Of a stretch of 64,000 nt of DNA, positions 9,846-17,403 are shown piece after piece. This DNA is from Streptomyces durmitorensis. GTDB taxonomy: Bacteria > Actinomycetota > Actinomycetes > Streptomycetales > Streptomycetaceae. Every line of letters starts with the position of its first letter. The stretch's first letter is position 1. Below the pieces are notes generated by a model, which was not told the DNA's origin, did no database searches, and saw only the letters and a program-made list of their open reading frames with translations. The stretch covers positions 2,046,001-2,110,000 of the forward strand of contig NZ_CP097289.1 in the NCBI RefSeq assembly GCF_023498005.1, in the 5' to 3' direction. A program made the position numbers and the translations under genes.

Positions 9846-10237
9846 CTGGTCTCCAGAGGACAGACACGGCGGTGCGACACGGGCGCACGGCGCTCCGTGC
9901 CGTCGGAAAAGAAGGGCGACGGCAACTGGGCGCGGGCACAGCGGAGTCAGAACCCCGAAGGCATCAGCGGCGCGGGCTGCTCGTCGTGGCGCCGTCGATA
10001 TCGGGCACGCTGTCACGGGCGGAGTTGTCGATGCGTACGACTCTGGGACCCATCTCTTGCCCCCGCCCCTCCGACCGTCGGCGATCGTCGCCGCCGCTTG
10101 AATATTGAGCAACCTCTGGCTCAATGGAGCGCCTTGGCTCAGTTCGTTAGTTTACCGTACGACAAAGATCGTAAATGGGAAACCAAGGGCACCAAGCGGA
10201 CAGACACCGGCGCCCGGCAGCTCGACCGGGAGGCATC
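9846..10237. other. Gene-free stretch with an inverted repeat
   Basis: No convincing gene lies here. An inverted repeat ATTGAGC-N8-GCTCAAT spans 10104-10125, and a further TGGCTCAG half-site follows about ten bases later. The part from 10100 to 10180 is unusually AT-rich. This is the likely promoter zone of the PucR-type gene on the minus strand and a candidate operator for it. Confidence 0.45.
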
Positions 10238-11170
10238 TCAGGCCGTCCAGGTCCGCAGCTTCTCGGGGTTCCGTACGGCCCAGAAGCGTGTGATCCGGTC
10301 GCCTGCGACGTCGAGGGCGATCACCGACGTGGTGATGCCCTCGTGCTGGACCACCAGGCCGGGGCGGCCGTTGACCGTGCGCTCCAGGATCGTCTGGCCG
10401 GACAGCCTGCCCGCGACGGCGATCAAGTAGCGCGCGATCTCCTCGGCTCCCGCGACGGGGTGGGGCGCGGCGTTGACCAGGCCGCCGCCGTCGGCGAGTG
10501 CCGTGGCGTCGGGGTCGAGGAGGCCGATGAGCGCCGCGATGTCCTTGGCCTCCCATGCCCGCTTGAAGTCCCTGACGACGTCGGCGCTGCGGGCCGCCGG
10601 AGCCGCGGGAGCGTGCGAGGCGCGCATGCGGCGGCGGGCCGAGGACGCCAGCTGGCGGCAGGCCGCCGGGCTGCGGCCGACGATCTCGGCCACTTCGGCG
10701 AAGGAGTAGCGGAAGACGTCGTGCAGGATGAACGCGACGCGCTCGGCCGGGGTCATGGATTCGAGCACGACGAGGAACGCCATGTTGACCGACTCGTCGA
10801 GGGTGACCCGGTCGGCCGGATCGGATGCCGTGCCGCCCGGCCGCCCCTCGGTCCACTCCGTGCGATCGGGCAGCGGCTCCGGGATCCATGCGCCCACGTA
10901 GCTCTCGCGCCGGGCCCGTGCCGAGCGGAGCTGGTCGAGGCAGATGCGACCGGCGACCTTCGTCAGCCAGCCGCCGGGGTTCTCGATGGCCTCCCGCTGT
11001 CGCGCGGTCATGGCGTACCAGCGGACGTAGGCCTCCTGCACGACGTCCTCGGCATCGGCAAGTGAGCCGAGGAGCCGGTACGCGAGATTGATCAGCTGCC
11101 GCCGCTCGCTCATGATCGCGCCCAGGCCCGGGTCGCGCCGGGCGTCGCCGGTCGTGAACTGGATCCTCAT
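10238..11170 (-). CDS. ECF41-type (SigJ-like) RNA polymerase sigma factor
   Basis: This 310-residue protein has sigma region 2 (LINLAYRLLGSLADAEDVVQEAYVRW) and region 4 (VAFILHDVFRYSFAEVAEIVGRSPAACRQLASSARRRM), then a fused SnoaL-like C-terminal domain (ADVVRDFKRAWEAKDIAALIGLLDPDA). It ends RNPEKLRTW, matching the NPDKL motif known as the ECF41 hallmark. In this group the extension replaces a separate anti-sigma factor. I chose ATG 11170. Across the promoter region lies an AhpD-like gene, the usual ECF41 neighbour, and the factor probably drives both that gene and itself. Confidence 0.92.
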   Translation of the reverse strand: MRIQFTTGDARRDPGLGAIMSERRQLINLAYRLLGSLADAEDVVQEAYVRWYAMTARQREAIENPGGWLTKVAGRICLDQLRSARARRESYVGAWIPEPLPDRTEWTEGRPGGTASDPADRVTLDESVNMAFLVVLESMTPAERVAFILHDVFRYSFAEVAEIVGRSPAACRQLASSARRRMRASHAPAAPAARSADVVRDFKRAWEAKDIAALIGLLDPDATALADGGGLVNAAPHPVAGAEEIARYLIAVAGRLSGQTILERTVNGRPGLVVQHEGITTSVIALDVAGDRITRFWAVRNPEKLRTWTA

Positions 11171-11211
11171 GGTGTCGCCGCTCCCCCTTGCCGCATGTGC
11201 CGTCACCAGTA

Positions 11212-11291
11212 CGACGAGACAGCCTCCCGGAATGTGATGCCCGCCTGCGCCGCCGGGGCTTCGCCTCACATTCCGGCGGGCTGTCTCGTCG
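11212..11291. promoter_or_regulatory. Divergent pair of ECF41-type promoters forming a palindrome
   Basis: Two 26-bp arms (11212-11237 and 11266-11291) are inverted copies differing at about two or three positions, around a 28-bp centre. Each arm, read outward, contains TCACA, 16 bases, then CGTC. This fits the ECF41 promoter pattern as I recall it (TGTCACA and CGTC). The left arm points at the sigma gene and the right arm at the AhpD-like gene. The same region could also fold as a hairpin in RNA. Confidence 0.65.
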
Positions 11292-11371
11292 GTGGTGCTG
11301 GGACGCCAAGGTCCCGCGAACGGCCGTTCCGCCCAGGGGGCGAGCCGGTCAGGCAGGCAAAGGAGATCACT

Positions 11372-11845
11372 GTGGACACCCGTCTCGACTTCCTCACCAA
11401 TCCGGTCTCGGCCAAGGTCGTCAAGCACATCGCCGCCGCGGGCAAGGCACTCGCGGACTCGACGCTGCCGGCCGCGACGCACGAGCTGGTCGCGCTCCGC
11501 GCCAGTCAGATCAACGGGTGCGGTTTCTGCGTCGACATCCACACCAAGGAAGCGGCGCACGCCGGGGAGACCCAGGTCCGCCTCCACCTGGTCGCGGCCT
11601 GGCGCGAGGCCTCGGTGTTCACCGACGCCGAGCGGGCCGCGCTGGAGCTCGCGGAGGAGGGCACCCGCATCGCGGACGCGGCCGGAGGTGTCAGCGACGA
11701 GGTGTGGGCGAACGCCGCCAAGCACTACGACGAGGACCAGCTCGCCGCCCTGGTGTCGATCATCGCCGTCATCAACGCCTTCAACCGTCTGAACGTCCTC
11801 ACCGTGCGGCCCGCGGGCGAGTACCAGGTCGGCCAGTTCGGCTGA
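11372..11845 (+). CDS. AhpD-like carboxymuconolactone decarboxylase-family protein
   Basis: This 157-residue all-helical protein starts at GTG 11372 behind AAAGGAGA. It carries the redox motif NGCGFCVDIHTKEA, the CxxC followed by a His, as in AhpD-type peroxidase partners. It lies directly downstream of one arm of the divergent ECF41 promoter, the context known for this sigma group. A redox or detoxification role is likely; the substrate is unknown. A YceI-family gene follows after about 75 bases, so the two may be one unit. Confidence 0.88.
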   Translation: MDTRLDFLTNPVSAKVVKHIAAAGKALADSTLPAATHELVALRASQINGCGFCVDIHTKEAAHAGETQVRLHLVAAWREASVFTDAERAALELAEEGTRIADAAGGVSDEVWANAAKHYDEDQLAALVSIIAVINAFNRLNVLTVRPAGEYQVGQFG

Positions 11846-11919
11846 CCGGCGGCCGGCTCCCGGTCCTCGGGAGCCGGCCCATCCCACCCCCAAGCTCCAA
11901 CCTCCAGGAGGCACCACCC

Positions 11920-12468
11920 ATGTCATTGACCCCGATCGATCTCGCCGAACTGACCGGCGCCTACGCCCTCGACACCACCCAGAGCCGGATCGGCTTCGTC
12001 GCCCGGCACACCATGTCCACCAGGGTGCGCGGCCGGTTCGAGGCGTACGAAGGCGACGTACTCCTGCACGGCGACCACCCGTCGACATCCGGCGCACGCC
12101 TCACGATCCGGGCGAGCAGCCTCCAGACCCACAACCGGCAGCGCGACGACCAACTGCGCAGCACGTTCCTGGACACGGACAACCACCCGGCCATCACCTT
12201 CGCCTCGACCGATGTGACGCCGACGGGCGAGACCACCTACAAAGTCACCGGCGACCTGACCATGCGCGGCGTGACCAATCCGGTCACCCTGGACGTCCAG
12301 CTGACCGCCGCCGAGAGCGACGCACAGGGCGACTTCCGGGTCGGCCTCCAGGGCGGCGTCACGATCAACCGCAACGACTGGGGCGTGAACTGGAACACCG
12401 CGACCTCACTTCTCGTGAGCCCGAAGGTGACCCTGGAGTTCGACGTCATCGCCGTCCGGCAGCCCTGA
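11920..12468 (+). CDS. YceI-family lipid/isoprenoid-binding protein
   Basis: The 182-residue protein begins at ATG 11920 behind CCAGGAGG. The YceI lipocalin-like fold is recognisable from YALDTTQSRIGFVARHTMSTRVRGRF, then the LRSTFLDTDNHPAITF segment and GDLTMRGVTNPVTLDV. No signal peptide is present, so this copy is cytoplasmic. YceI proteins bind long isoprenoid-type ligands and are often stress-linked. Its place behind the AhpD-like gene suggests it belongs to the same sigma-controlled response. Confidence 0.9.
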   Translation: MSLTPIDLAELTGAYALDTTQSRIGFVARHTMSTRVRGRFEAYEGDVLLHGDHPSTSGARLTIRASSLQTHNRQRDDQLRSTFLDTDNHPAITFASTDVTPTGETTYKVTGDLTMRGVTNPVTLDVQLTAAESDAQGDFRVGLQGGVTINRNDWGVNWNTATSLLVSPKVTLEFDVIAVRQP

Positions 12469-12486
12469 GCGGTCCGGCAGCCCTGA
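12454..12486. repeat. Tandem 15-mer at the end of the YceI gene
   Basis: The sequence GTCCGGCAGCCCTGA, which contains the stop codon of the YceI gene, occurs twice with an 18-bp period, and a related segment follows near 12507. It lies at the junction with the convergent LLM gene. Confidence 0.55.
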
Positions 12487-12602
12487 CCGGACACCGGACG
12501 GACCAAGCCCTGACCGGTCGGCAGTCACTCTCCGGGCGCAGCACCCACTTTCACGACGCGTGGGACTTGTGGTGTGGTCGCCGACCTGGAGGGTGGGGCT
12601 GC

Positions 12603-13619
12603 TCACGACAGGGCGGGGATGACCGTGTCGCCGTACCCGTCGATGACGCCTTCACGGTCGTCATACATCGCGTACAGCGCGAACTGATCCACCCCCAACT
12701 GCTTCAACTCCCCCAGTTTCGCGATGTGTTGGGCCGCAGTCCCGATCACGCAGAAGCGGTCCACGATGTCGTCGGGGACGAAGGCCGTGTCGGGGTTGTC
12801 GGCGCGGCCGTGGTGGGAGTAGTCGTAGCCCTCGCGGGCCTTGATGTACTCGGTGAGGGCCTCGGGGACCAGGTCCGAGTGTTCGCCGTACTTCTTCACC
12901 AGGTCGGCGACGTGGTTGCCGACCATCCCGCCGAACCAGCGGCACTGTTCACGGGCGTGCGCGAGGGCCGCCGGTGAGTCGTCCTGCGTCAGGTACGCGG
13001 GGGCGGCGACGCAGATCTTCACCGACGCCGGGTCGCGTCCCGCCGCCGTGGCCGCGTCCCTGACCGCCTTCACCATCGACTCCGTGAGATACGGGTCGGC
13101 CAGCTGGAGGATGAAGCCGTCGGCCTCCTCGCCGGCCATCTTCAGCGCCTTGGGGCCGTACGCGGCCATCCACACCGGGAGTTGGGCGTCCGGCTTGATC
13201 CACGGGAAGCGGATCGTGGTGCCGCCCAGGTCCGCGTCCCCGCCCGAGGCCAGCGACCGGATGACCTTCATCGCCTCGCTGATCCGGGCGAGGGTGTTCG
13301 GGGCGCGGCCCGCCACCCGCATCGCGCTGTCGCCGCGGCCGATGCCGCACACCGTGCGGTTGCCGTACATGTCGTTCAGGGTCGCGAAGGTGGAGGCCGT
13401 CACCTCCCAGGTGCGGGTGCCCGGGTTGGTGACCATCGGGCCGACGATCAACCGGTCGGTCTGGGCCAGGATCTGGCTGTAGATGACGAAGGGCTCCTGC
13501 CAGAGCACCGCAGAGTCGAAGGTCCAGCCGTAGCGGAAGCCGTTGCGTTCGGCGCGCTTCATGAGGCTGATGACCTGGGATGCCGGCGGATCGGTCTGCA
13601 GGACGAGTCCGAAGTCCAT
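12603..13619 (-). CDS. F420-type LLM-class oxidoreductase, last gene of the pyrimidine operon
   Basis: This 338-residue TIM-barrel enzyme has the luciferase-like monooxygenase layout: MDFGLVLQTDPPASQVISLMKRAERNGFRYGWTF shortened here as the N-terminal strand and helix, ILAQTDRLIVGPMVTNPGTR, RTVCGIGRGDSAMR and PVWMAAYGPKALKMAGEEADG. Close relatives use deazaflavin F420, and I see no reason to assign FMN instead. It lies 15 bases behind the dihydropyrimidinase gene in one operon with the two later steps of reductive pyrimidine breakdown. The missing step there is reduction of uracil or thymine, so an F420H2-dependent dihydropyrimidine-forming role is an attractive inference. Alternatives are ring oxidation or an accessory step. 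Confidence 0.85.
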   Translation of the reverse strand: MDFGLVLQTDPPASQVISLMKRAERNGFRYGWTFDSAVLWQEPFVIYSQILAQTDRLIVGPMVTNPGTRTWEVTASTFATLNDMYGNRTVCGIGRGDSAMRVAGRAPNTLARISEAMKVIRSLASGGDADLGGTTIRFPWIKPDAQLPVWMAAYGPKALKMAGEEADGFILQLADPYLTESMVKAVRDAATAAGRDPASVKICVAAPAYLTQDDSPAALAHAREQCRWFGGMVGNHVADLVKKYGEHSDLVPEALTEYIKAREGYDYSHHGRADNPDTAFVPDDIVDRFCVIGTAAQHIAKLGELKQLGVDQFALYAMYDDREGVIDGYGDTVIPALS

Positions 13620-13634
13620 GGTGCGTCGCCTCTC

Positions 13635-15038
13635 CTAGCCGAGGTACTGGGTGGTGCCGCGCGGCACGTACGCGCCGTGTCCTGCGTGGCCGGTGAACTT
13701 GCGCTGGTCGATGACCACTTCACCGCGGGACAGGACGGTCTCCACCTGGCCGGTGACGTGCTTTCCCTCGTACGCGGAGTAGTCCACGTTCATGTGGTGC
13801 GTGTCCGCCGACATGACCTGCTCGGCGGCCGGGTCGTAGATGACGACGTCGGCGTCCGCGCCCGGCGCGATCGTGCCCTTCTTGCCGTACAGGCCGAACA
13901 TCCTGGCCGGGCTGGCGCAGGCGATCTCGATCCAGCGGCGGCGGCTGATGTGCCCGTCCACGACGGCCTGGTGGAGGAGGTCCATGCGGTTCTCCACGCC
14001 GGGCAGGCCGTTCGGGATCTTGGAGAAGTCCCCGCGGCCCAGCTCCTTCTGTCCGACGAAGCAGAAGGGGCAGTGGTCGGTCGACACCACCTGGAGGTCG
14101 TTCGTGCGCAGGCCGCGCCACAGCGCCGCCTGGTGCTCGCGCGGCCGCAGCGGGGTCGAGCAGACGTACTTGGAACCCTCGAAGCCCGGCTCAGCGAGGT
14201 TGTCCGTGGACAGGAACAGGTACTGCGGACAGGTCTCGCCGAACACCGGCAGGCCCTCGTCGCGCGCCCTGGCCAGCTCGGCCACCGCCTCCTGCGCCGA
14301 CACGTGCACCACGTACACCGGCGCGCCCGCCACCTGGGCGAGCTTGATCACCCGGTGCGTCGCCTCCGCCTCCAGGAGCGCCTTGCGCACCTCGCCGTGG
14401 TAGCGCGGATCCGTCTCGCCCCGCGCGAGGGCCTGCTCCACCAGGACATCGATGGCCAGGCCGTTCTCCGCGTGCGTCATGATCAGCCCGCCGTTGCCCG
14501 CGGCCTTCTGCATCGCCCGCAGGATCTGGCCGTCGTCGCTGAAGAAGACGCCGGGGTAGGCGGTGAAGAGCTTGAACGAGGTGACTCCTTCCTCGATCAG
14601 CAGGTCCATCTCCCGCAGGGACTTCTCGTTCACGTCCGAGAGGATCATGTGGAAGCCGTAGTCGATCGCGCATTTGCCGTCCGCCTTCGCGTACCAGGCG
14701 TCGAGCCCGGCCCGCAGCGCGTGCCCCCGGCTCTGCACCGCGAAGTCCACGATGGTGGTGGTGCCGCCCCAGGCCGCGGCCCGGGTGCCCGTCTCGAAGT
14801 CGTCGGAGGAGAACGTGCCGCCGAACGGGAAGTCCATGTGCGTGTGCGCGTCGACTCCGCCCGGAATCACGTACTTGTGGGAGGCGTCGATGACGCGGTC
14901 CGCCGTCCACGCCTCGGCGGCGCCCGAGCCGTGTGCGGCGAGCGCGGCGATCCGGCCGTCCTCGATCAGCACATCGGCGTGGGTCTCTTCGGCGGCGGTG
15001 ATGACGAGTCCACCGCGGATCAGGGTGCGGGTACTCAT
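13635..15038 (-). CDS. hydA: Dihydropyrimidinase / D-hydantoinase
   Basis: This cytoplasmic amidohydrolase opens the ring of dihydrouracil or dihydrothymine to give N-carbamoyl-beta-amino acids. At 467 residues it has the family's normal length. The metal site begins with GGVDAHTHMDFPFGG (His65 and His67), and the bridging carboxylated lysine is in SFKLFTAYPG (Lys156). The further His ligands fall in TTHxxxV-like and HAENG segments, and the SxAxxxG end segment ASPARMFGLYGKKGTIAPGADAD is intact. It lies between the aminotransferase and the LLM oxidoreductase genes. Some relatives act on hydantoins, so substrate range is open. Confidence 0.93.
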   Translation of the reverse strand: MSTRTLIRGGLVITAAEETHADVLIEDGRIAALAAHGSGAAEAWTADRVIDASHKYVIPGGVDAHTHMDFPFGGTFSSDDFETGTRAAAWGGTTTIVDFAVQSRGHALRAGLDAWYAKADGKCAIDYGFHMILSDVNEKSLREMDLLIEEGVTSFKLFTAYPGVFFSDDGQILRAMQKAAGNGGLIMTHAENGLAIDVLVEQALARGETDPRYHGEVRKALLEAEATHRVIKLAQVAGAPVYVVHVSAQEAVAELARARDEGLPVFGETCPQYLFLSTDNLAEPGFEGSKYVCSTPLRPREHQAALWRGLRTNDLQVVSTDHCPFCFVGQKELGRGDFSKIPNGLPGVENRMDLLHQAVVDGHISRRRWIEIACASPARMFGLYGKKGTIAPGADADVVIYDPAAEQVMSADTHHMNVDYSAYEGKHVTGQVETVLSRGEVVIDQRKFTGHAGHGAYVPRGTTQYLG

Positions 15039-15089
15039 GATGGGGCGCTCCCTCTCATGCTCGTACGTTCATACCGGCAGGCACGTGAA

Positions 15090-16373
15090 CTAGACGCTCC
15101 GCAGGGCCTGTTCGAGGATCGCCGCCCCTTCTTCCGCCTCGGCGACGGTCAGCGAGAGCGGCGGGGCGATGCGCAGGACGCTGGTGTCGTGGCCGCCGCC
15201 CTTGCCGATCAGGAGTCCGCCTTCGCGGGCCGCTTCGAGCACGGCGGCGGCCGCCCGCGGATTGGCCTCGCCCGTACCGGGGTCGACCAGTTCGATGCCG
15301 ATCATCAGGCCCCTGCCGCGCACTTCGCGTACGACGGGCAGCTGGGCGCAGATGGCGCGCACCCGCTCGATGAGCAGACCGCCGACGCGCCGCGCGTTGC
15401 CCTGGAGGTCGTGTTCCAGGAGGTACGTGAGGTTGGCGAGGCCGGCCGCCATGGTGACCGGTGAGCCGCCGAAGGTCGAGATGGAGTTGGAGTCGAGGGA
15501 GTTCATGACCTCGGCGCTCGCGACGACGCCGCCGATGGACATGCCGTTGCCGATGCCCTTGGCGAAGGTGAGGATGTCCGGCGGGCCGCTCGCGCCGTGC
15601 GCCTGCCAGCCCCAGAAGTGGTCGCCGGTCCGGCCCCAGCCGGTCTGCACCTCGTCCGAGATCCACAGGACGCCGTGCTCCCACAGGACTTCGCGGAAGG
15701 CGGCGTAGAGACCGTCCGGAGGCGAGGTGAAGCCGCCGACTCCCTGGATGGGCTCGGCGATCAGCGCGGCCACTCCCCCGCGCGCCTGACCGAGCATGTC
15801 CTTCAGATCGGCCACGCAGGCCTCGATGAACTCGGCGTCGCTCAGCGCGGCGTACGGTCCTCGGCTGCGGACGCCCCCGTGGACGTACAGCGTCTGGAGC
15901 GGTGAGAGGCTGGTCGGCGACCAGGCGTTGTTGCCGGTGATGCCGACGGCCGTGAACGAGCGGCCGTGGTAGCTGTTGCGCATGGCCAGGATCTGGTTCG
16001 AGCGGCGGTGCGCGGTGGCGAGGAGCAGGGCGGTGTCGTTGGCCTCGGTGCCCGACGTGGTGAAGAAGACGCGGGCGTCCGGGATGCCGGAGAGGCCCGC
16101 GACCCGCTCGGCGAGGTCGATCATCGGCCGGTTGAGGTAGAGCGTGGACGAGTGGATGATCCGCCCGGCCTGCTCGCTGACCGCCTTGGTGACCTCGGGC
16201 AGTGCGTGGGCGGTCATGGTGGTGAGGATGCCGCCGAAGAAGTCGAGGTACTGCTTGCCGTCCGCGTCCCAGACGTGGCGGCCCTCGCCGTGGGTGATCT
16301 CCAGCGGGTCTGCGTAGTAGAGCGCGAGCCACTCGGGCAGGACGGCTTTGTGGCGGGTGTGCAGATCACTCAC
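15090..16373 (-). CDS. Class III omega-aminotransferase, probably beta-alanine/3-aminoisobutyrate:pyruvate
   Basis: This PLP enzyme would remove the amino group from beta-alanine or 3-aminoisobutyrate released by the ureidopropionase. I start it at GTG 16373, which overlaps the stop of the preceding gene in a GTGA junction and gives 427 residues. The fold is clear from FFTTSGTEANDTALLLA, IAEPIQGVGGF, ISDEVQTGWGRTG and the PLP lysine in LTFAKGIGNGMSIGG (Lys272). The sequence resembles the AGXT2-like branch. Translational coupling to the ureidopropionase gene supports the pathway assignment. Confidence 0.9.
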   Translation of the reverse strand: MSDLHTRHKAVLPEWLALYYADPLEITHGEGRHVWDADGKQYLDFFGGILTTMTAHALPEVTKAVSEQAGRIIHSSTLYLNRPMIDLAERVAGLSGIPDARVFFTTSGTEANDTALLLATAHRRSNQILAMRNSYHGRSFTAVGITGNNAWSPTSLSPLQTLYVHGGVRSRGPYAALSDAEFIEACVADLKDMLGQARGGVAALIAEPIQGVGGFTSPPDGLYAAFREVLWEHGVLWISDEVQTGWGRTGDHFWGWQAHGASGPPDILTFAKGIGNGMSIGGVVASAEVMNSLDSNSISTFGGSPVTMAAGLANLTYLLEHDLQGNARRVGGLLIERVRAICAQLPVVREVRGRGLMIGIELVDPGTGEANPRAAAAVLEAAREGGLLIGKGGGHDTSVLRIAPPLSLTVAEAEEGAAILEQALRSV

Positions 16374-17212
16374 GGCTGTACCAGTCCTTCGTACGCGTCG
16401 GGTCGGCGGTCCCGGTAGAACGCCCACTGCTGGCGTACTTCCTCGATCAGCCCCAAGTCCAGGTCCCTGACGACGAGTTCCTCGGCCTTGTCGCTCGCGG
16501 TCTCACCGACGAACTGGCCGCGCGGGTCGACGAAGTACGACGTTCCGTAGAAGTCGTTGTCGCCGTACTCCTCGACACCCACGCGGTTGATGGCCGCGAT
16601 GAAGTACTCGTTGGCGACGGCCGCAGCGGGCTGTTCCAGCTGCCAGAGGTAGGCGGAGAGGCCGCGCGAGGTGGCTGAGGGGTTGTAGACGATCTGGGCG
16701 CCGTTCAGGCCGAGCTGCCGCCAGCCCTCGGGGAAGTGGCGGTCGTAGCAGATGTAGACGCCGACCTTGCCGACGGCCGTGTCGAAGACGGGCCAGCCCG
16801 CGTTCCCCGGCTTGAAGTAGTACTTCTCCCAGAAGCCCTTGACCTGGGGGATGTGGTGCTTGCGGTACTTCCCGAGATACGAACCGTCGGAGTCGATCAC
16901 GGCGGCGGTGTTGAAGTAGAACCCGGACTGCTCGACCTCGAAGACCGGGACGACGACGACCATGCCGGTCTCGCGGGCGAGTTCCCGCATCCGCGTGACG
17001 GTGGGTCCGTCCGGCACGGGTTCGGCCCAGCGGTAGTGCTCGGCCTCCTGCACCTGGCAGAAATAGGGGGCGTTGAACACTTCCTGGAAGCCGATGATCT
17101 TCGCACCCTGGCGGGCCGCCTCGCGGGCGTGCTCCTCGTGCTTGGCAATCATGGATTCGGTGTCGCCGGTCCAGGTTGCCTGAACCAGTGCGGCGCGTAC
17201 GACGTTGGCCAT
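16370..17212 (-). CDS. Beta-ureidopropionase-like nitrilase-superfamily amidohydrolase
   Basis: This 280-residue enzyme would hydrolyse N-carbamoyl-beta-alanine to beta-alanine, CO2 and ammonia. The catalytic triad of the nitrilase superfamily is visible: Glu44 in GFQEVFNAPYFC, Lys118 in KYRKHHIPQ and Cys155 in GVYICYDRHFPEGWR. The segment NDFYGTSYFVDPRGQFVGE is characteristic of ureidopropionases. It is the first gene of the minus-strand operon, preceded by a CGTAGA-type inverted repeat. Its start ATG at 17212 has AAGGAGC eight bases upstream. Confidence 0.92.
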   Translation of the reverse strand: MANVVRAALVQATWTGDTESMIAKHEEHAREAARQGAKIIGFQEVFNAPYFCQVQEAEHYRWAEPVPDGPTVTRMRELARETGMVVVVPVFEVEQSGFYFNTAAVIDSDGSYLGKYRKHHIPQVKGFWEKYYFKPGNAGWPVFDTAVGKVGVYICYDRHFPEGWRQLGLNGAQIVYNPSATSRGLSAYLWQLEQPAAAVANEYFIAAINRVGVEEYGDNDFYGTSYFVDPRGQFVGETASDKAEELVVRDLDLGLIEEVRQQWAFYRDRRPDAYEGLVQP

Positions 17213-17244
17213 GAGCTGCTCCTTCGACGGGACGTCAGAGAGCT

Positions 17245-17271
17245 TCTACGCCCGTAGACTTGGTGCGTAGA
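17245..17271. promoter_or_regulatory. Candidate operator of the pyrimidine operon
   Basis: A perfect palindrome TCTACG-CC-CGTAGA (17245-17258) is followed 13 bp later by another CGTAGA half-site. It lies 33-60 bases upstream of the ureidopropionase start. A dimeric repressor or activator, perhaps the PucR-type protein encoded nearby, could bind here. Confidence 0.5.
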
Positions 17272-17403
17272 CAGGAAAACGTAAGCCTCGTCGCCGGGCT
17301 GGGCAAGACCATCGCCGTTAACCGGCGGAGTCGATCATGTTTCGCACCCAACCGGGCGAGAAGCGGACGAGAACGCGCAGCCGAAACGGGCGCGTCAGGC
17401 GCC

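Noticed and set aside
9846..10124. Possible 93-residue N-terminal extension of the PucR-type regulator
   Set aside because: The extension lacks family similarity and normal codon bias and covers a likely promoter with an inverted repeat.
10238..12097. Extension of the sigma factor frame to 619 codons
   Set aside because: It would run antisense through the AhpD-like gene and the divergent promoters; the protein similarity begins at ATG 11170.
13182..15464. Very long plus-strand open frame (760 codons) opposite the LLM and dihydropyrimidinase genes
   Set aside because: It is antisense to two clear enzymes, is rich in His, Arg, Gly and Val as expected for a shadow frame of high-GC DNA, and has no recognisable domain.
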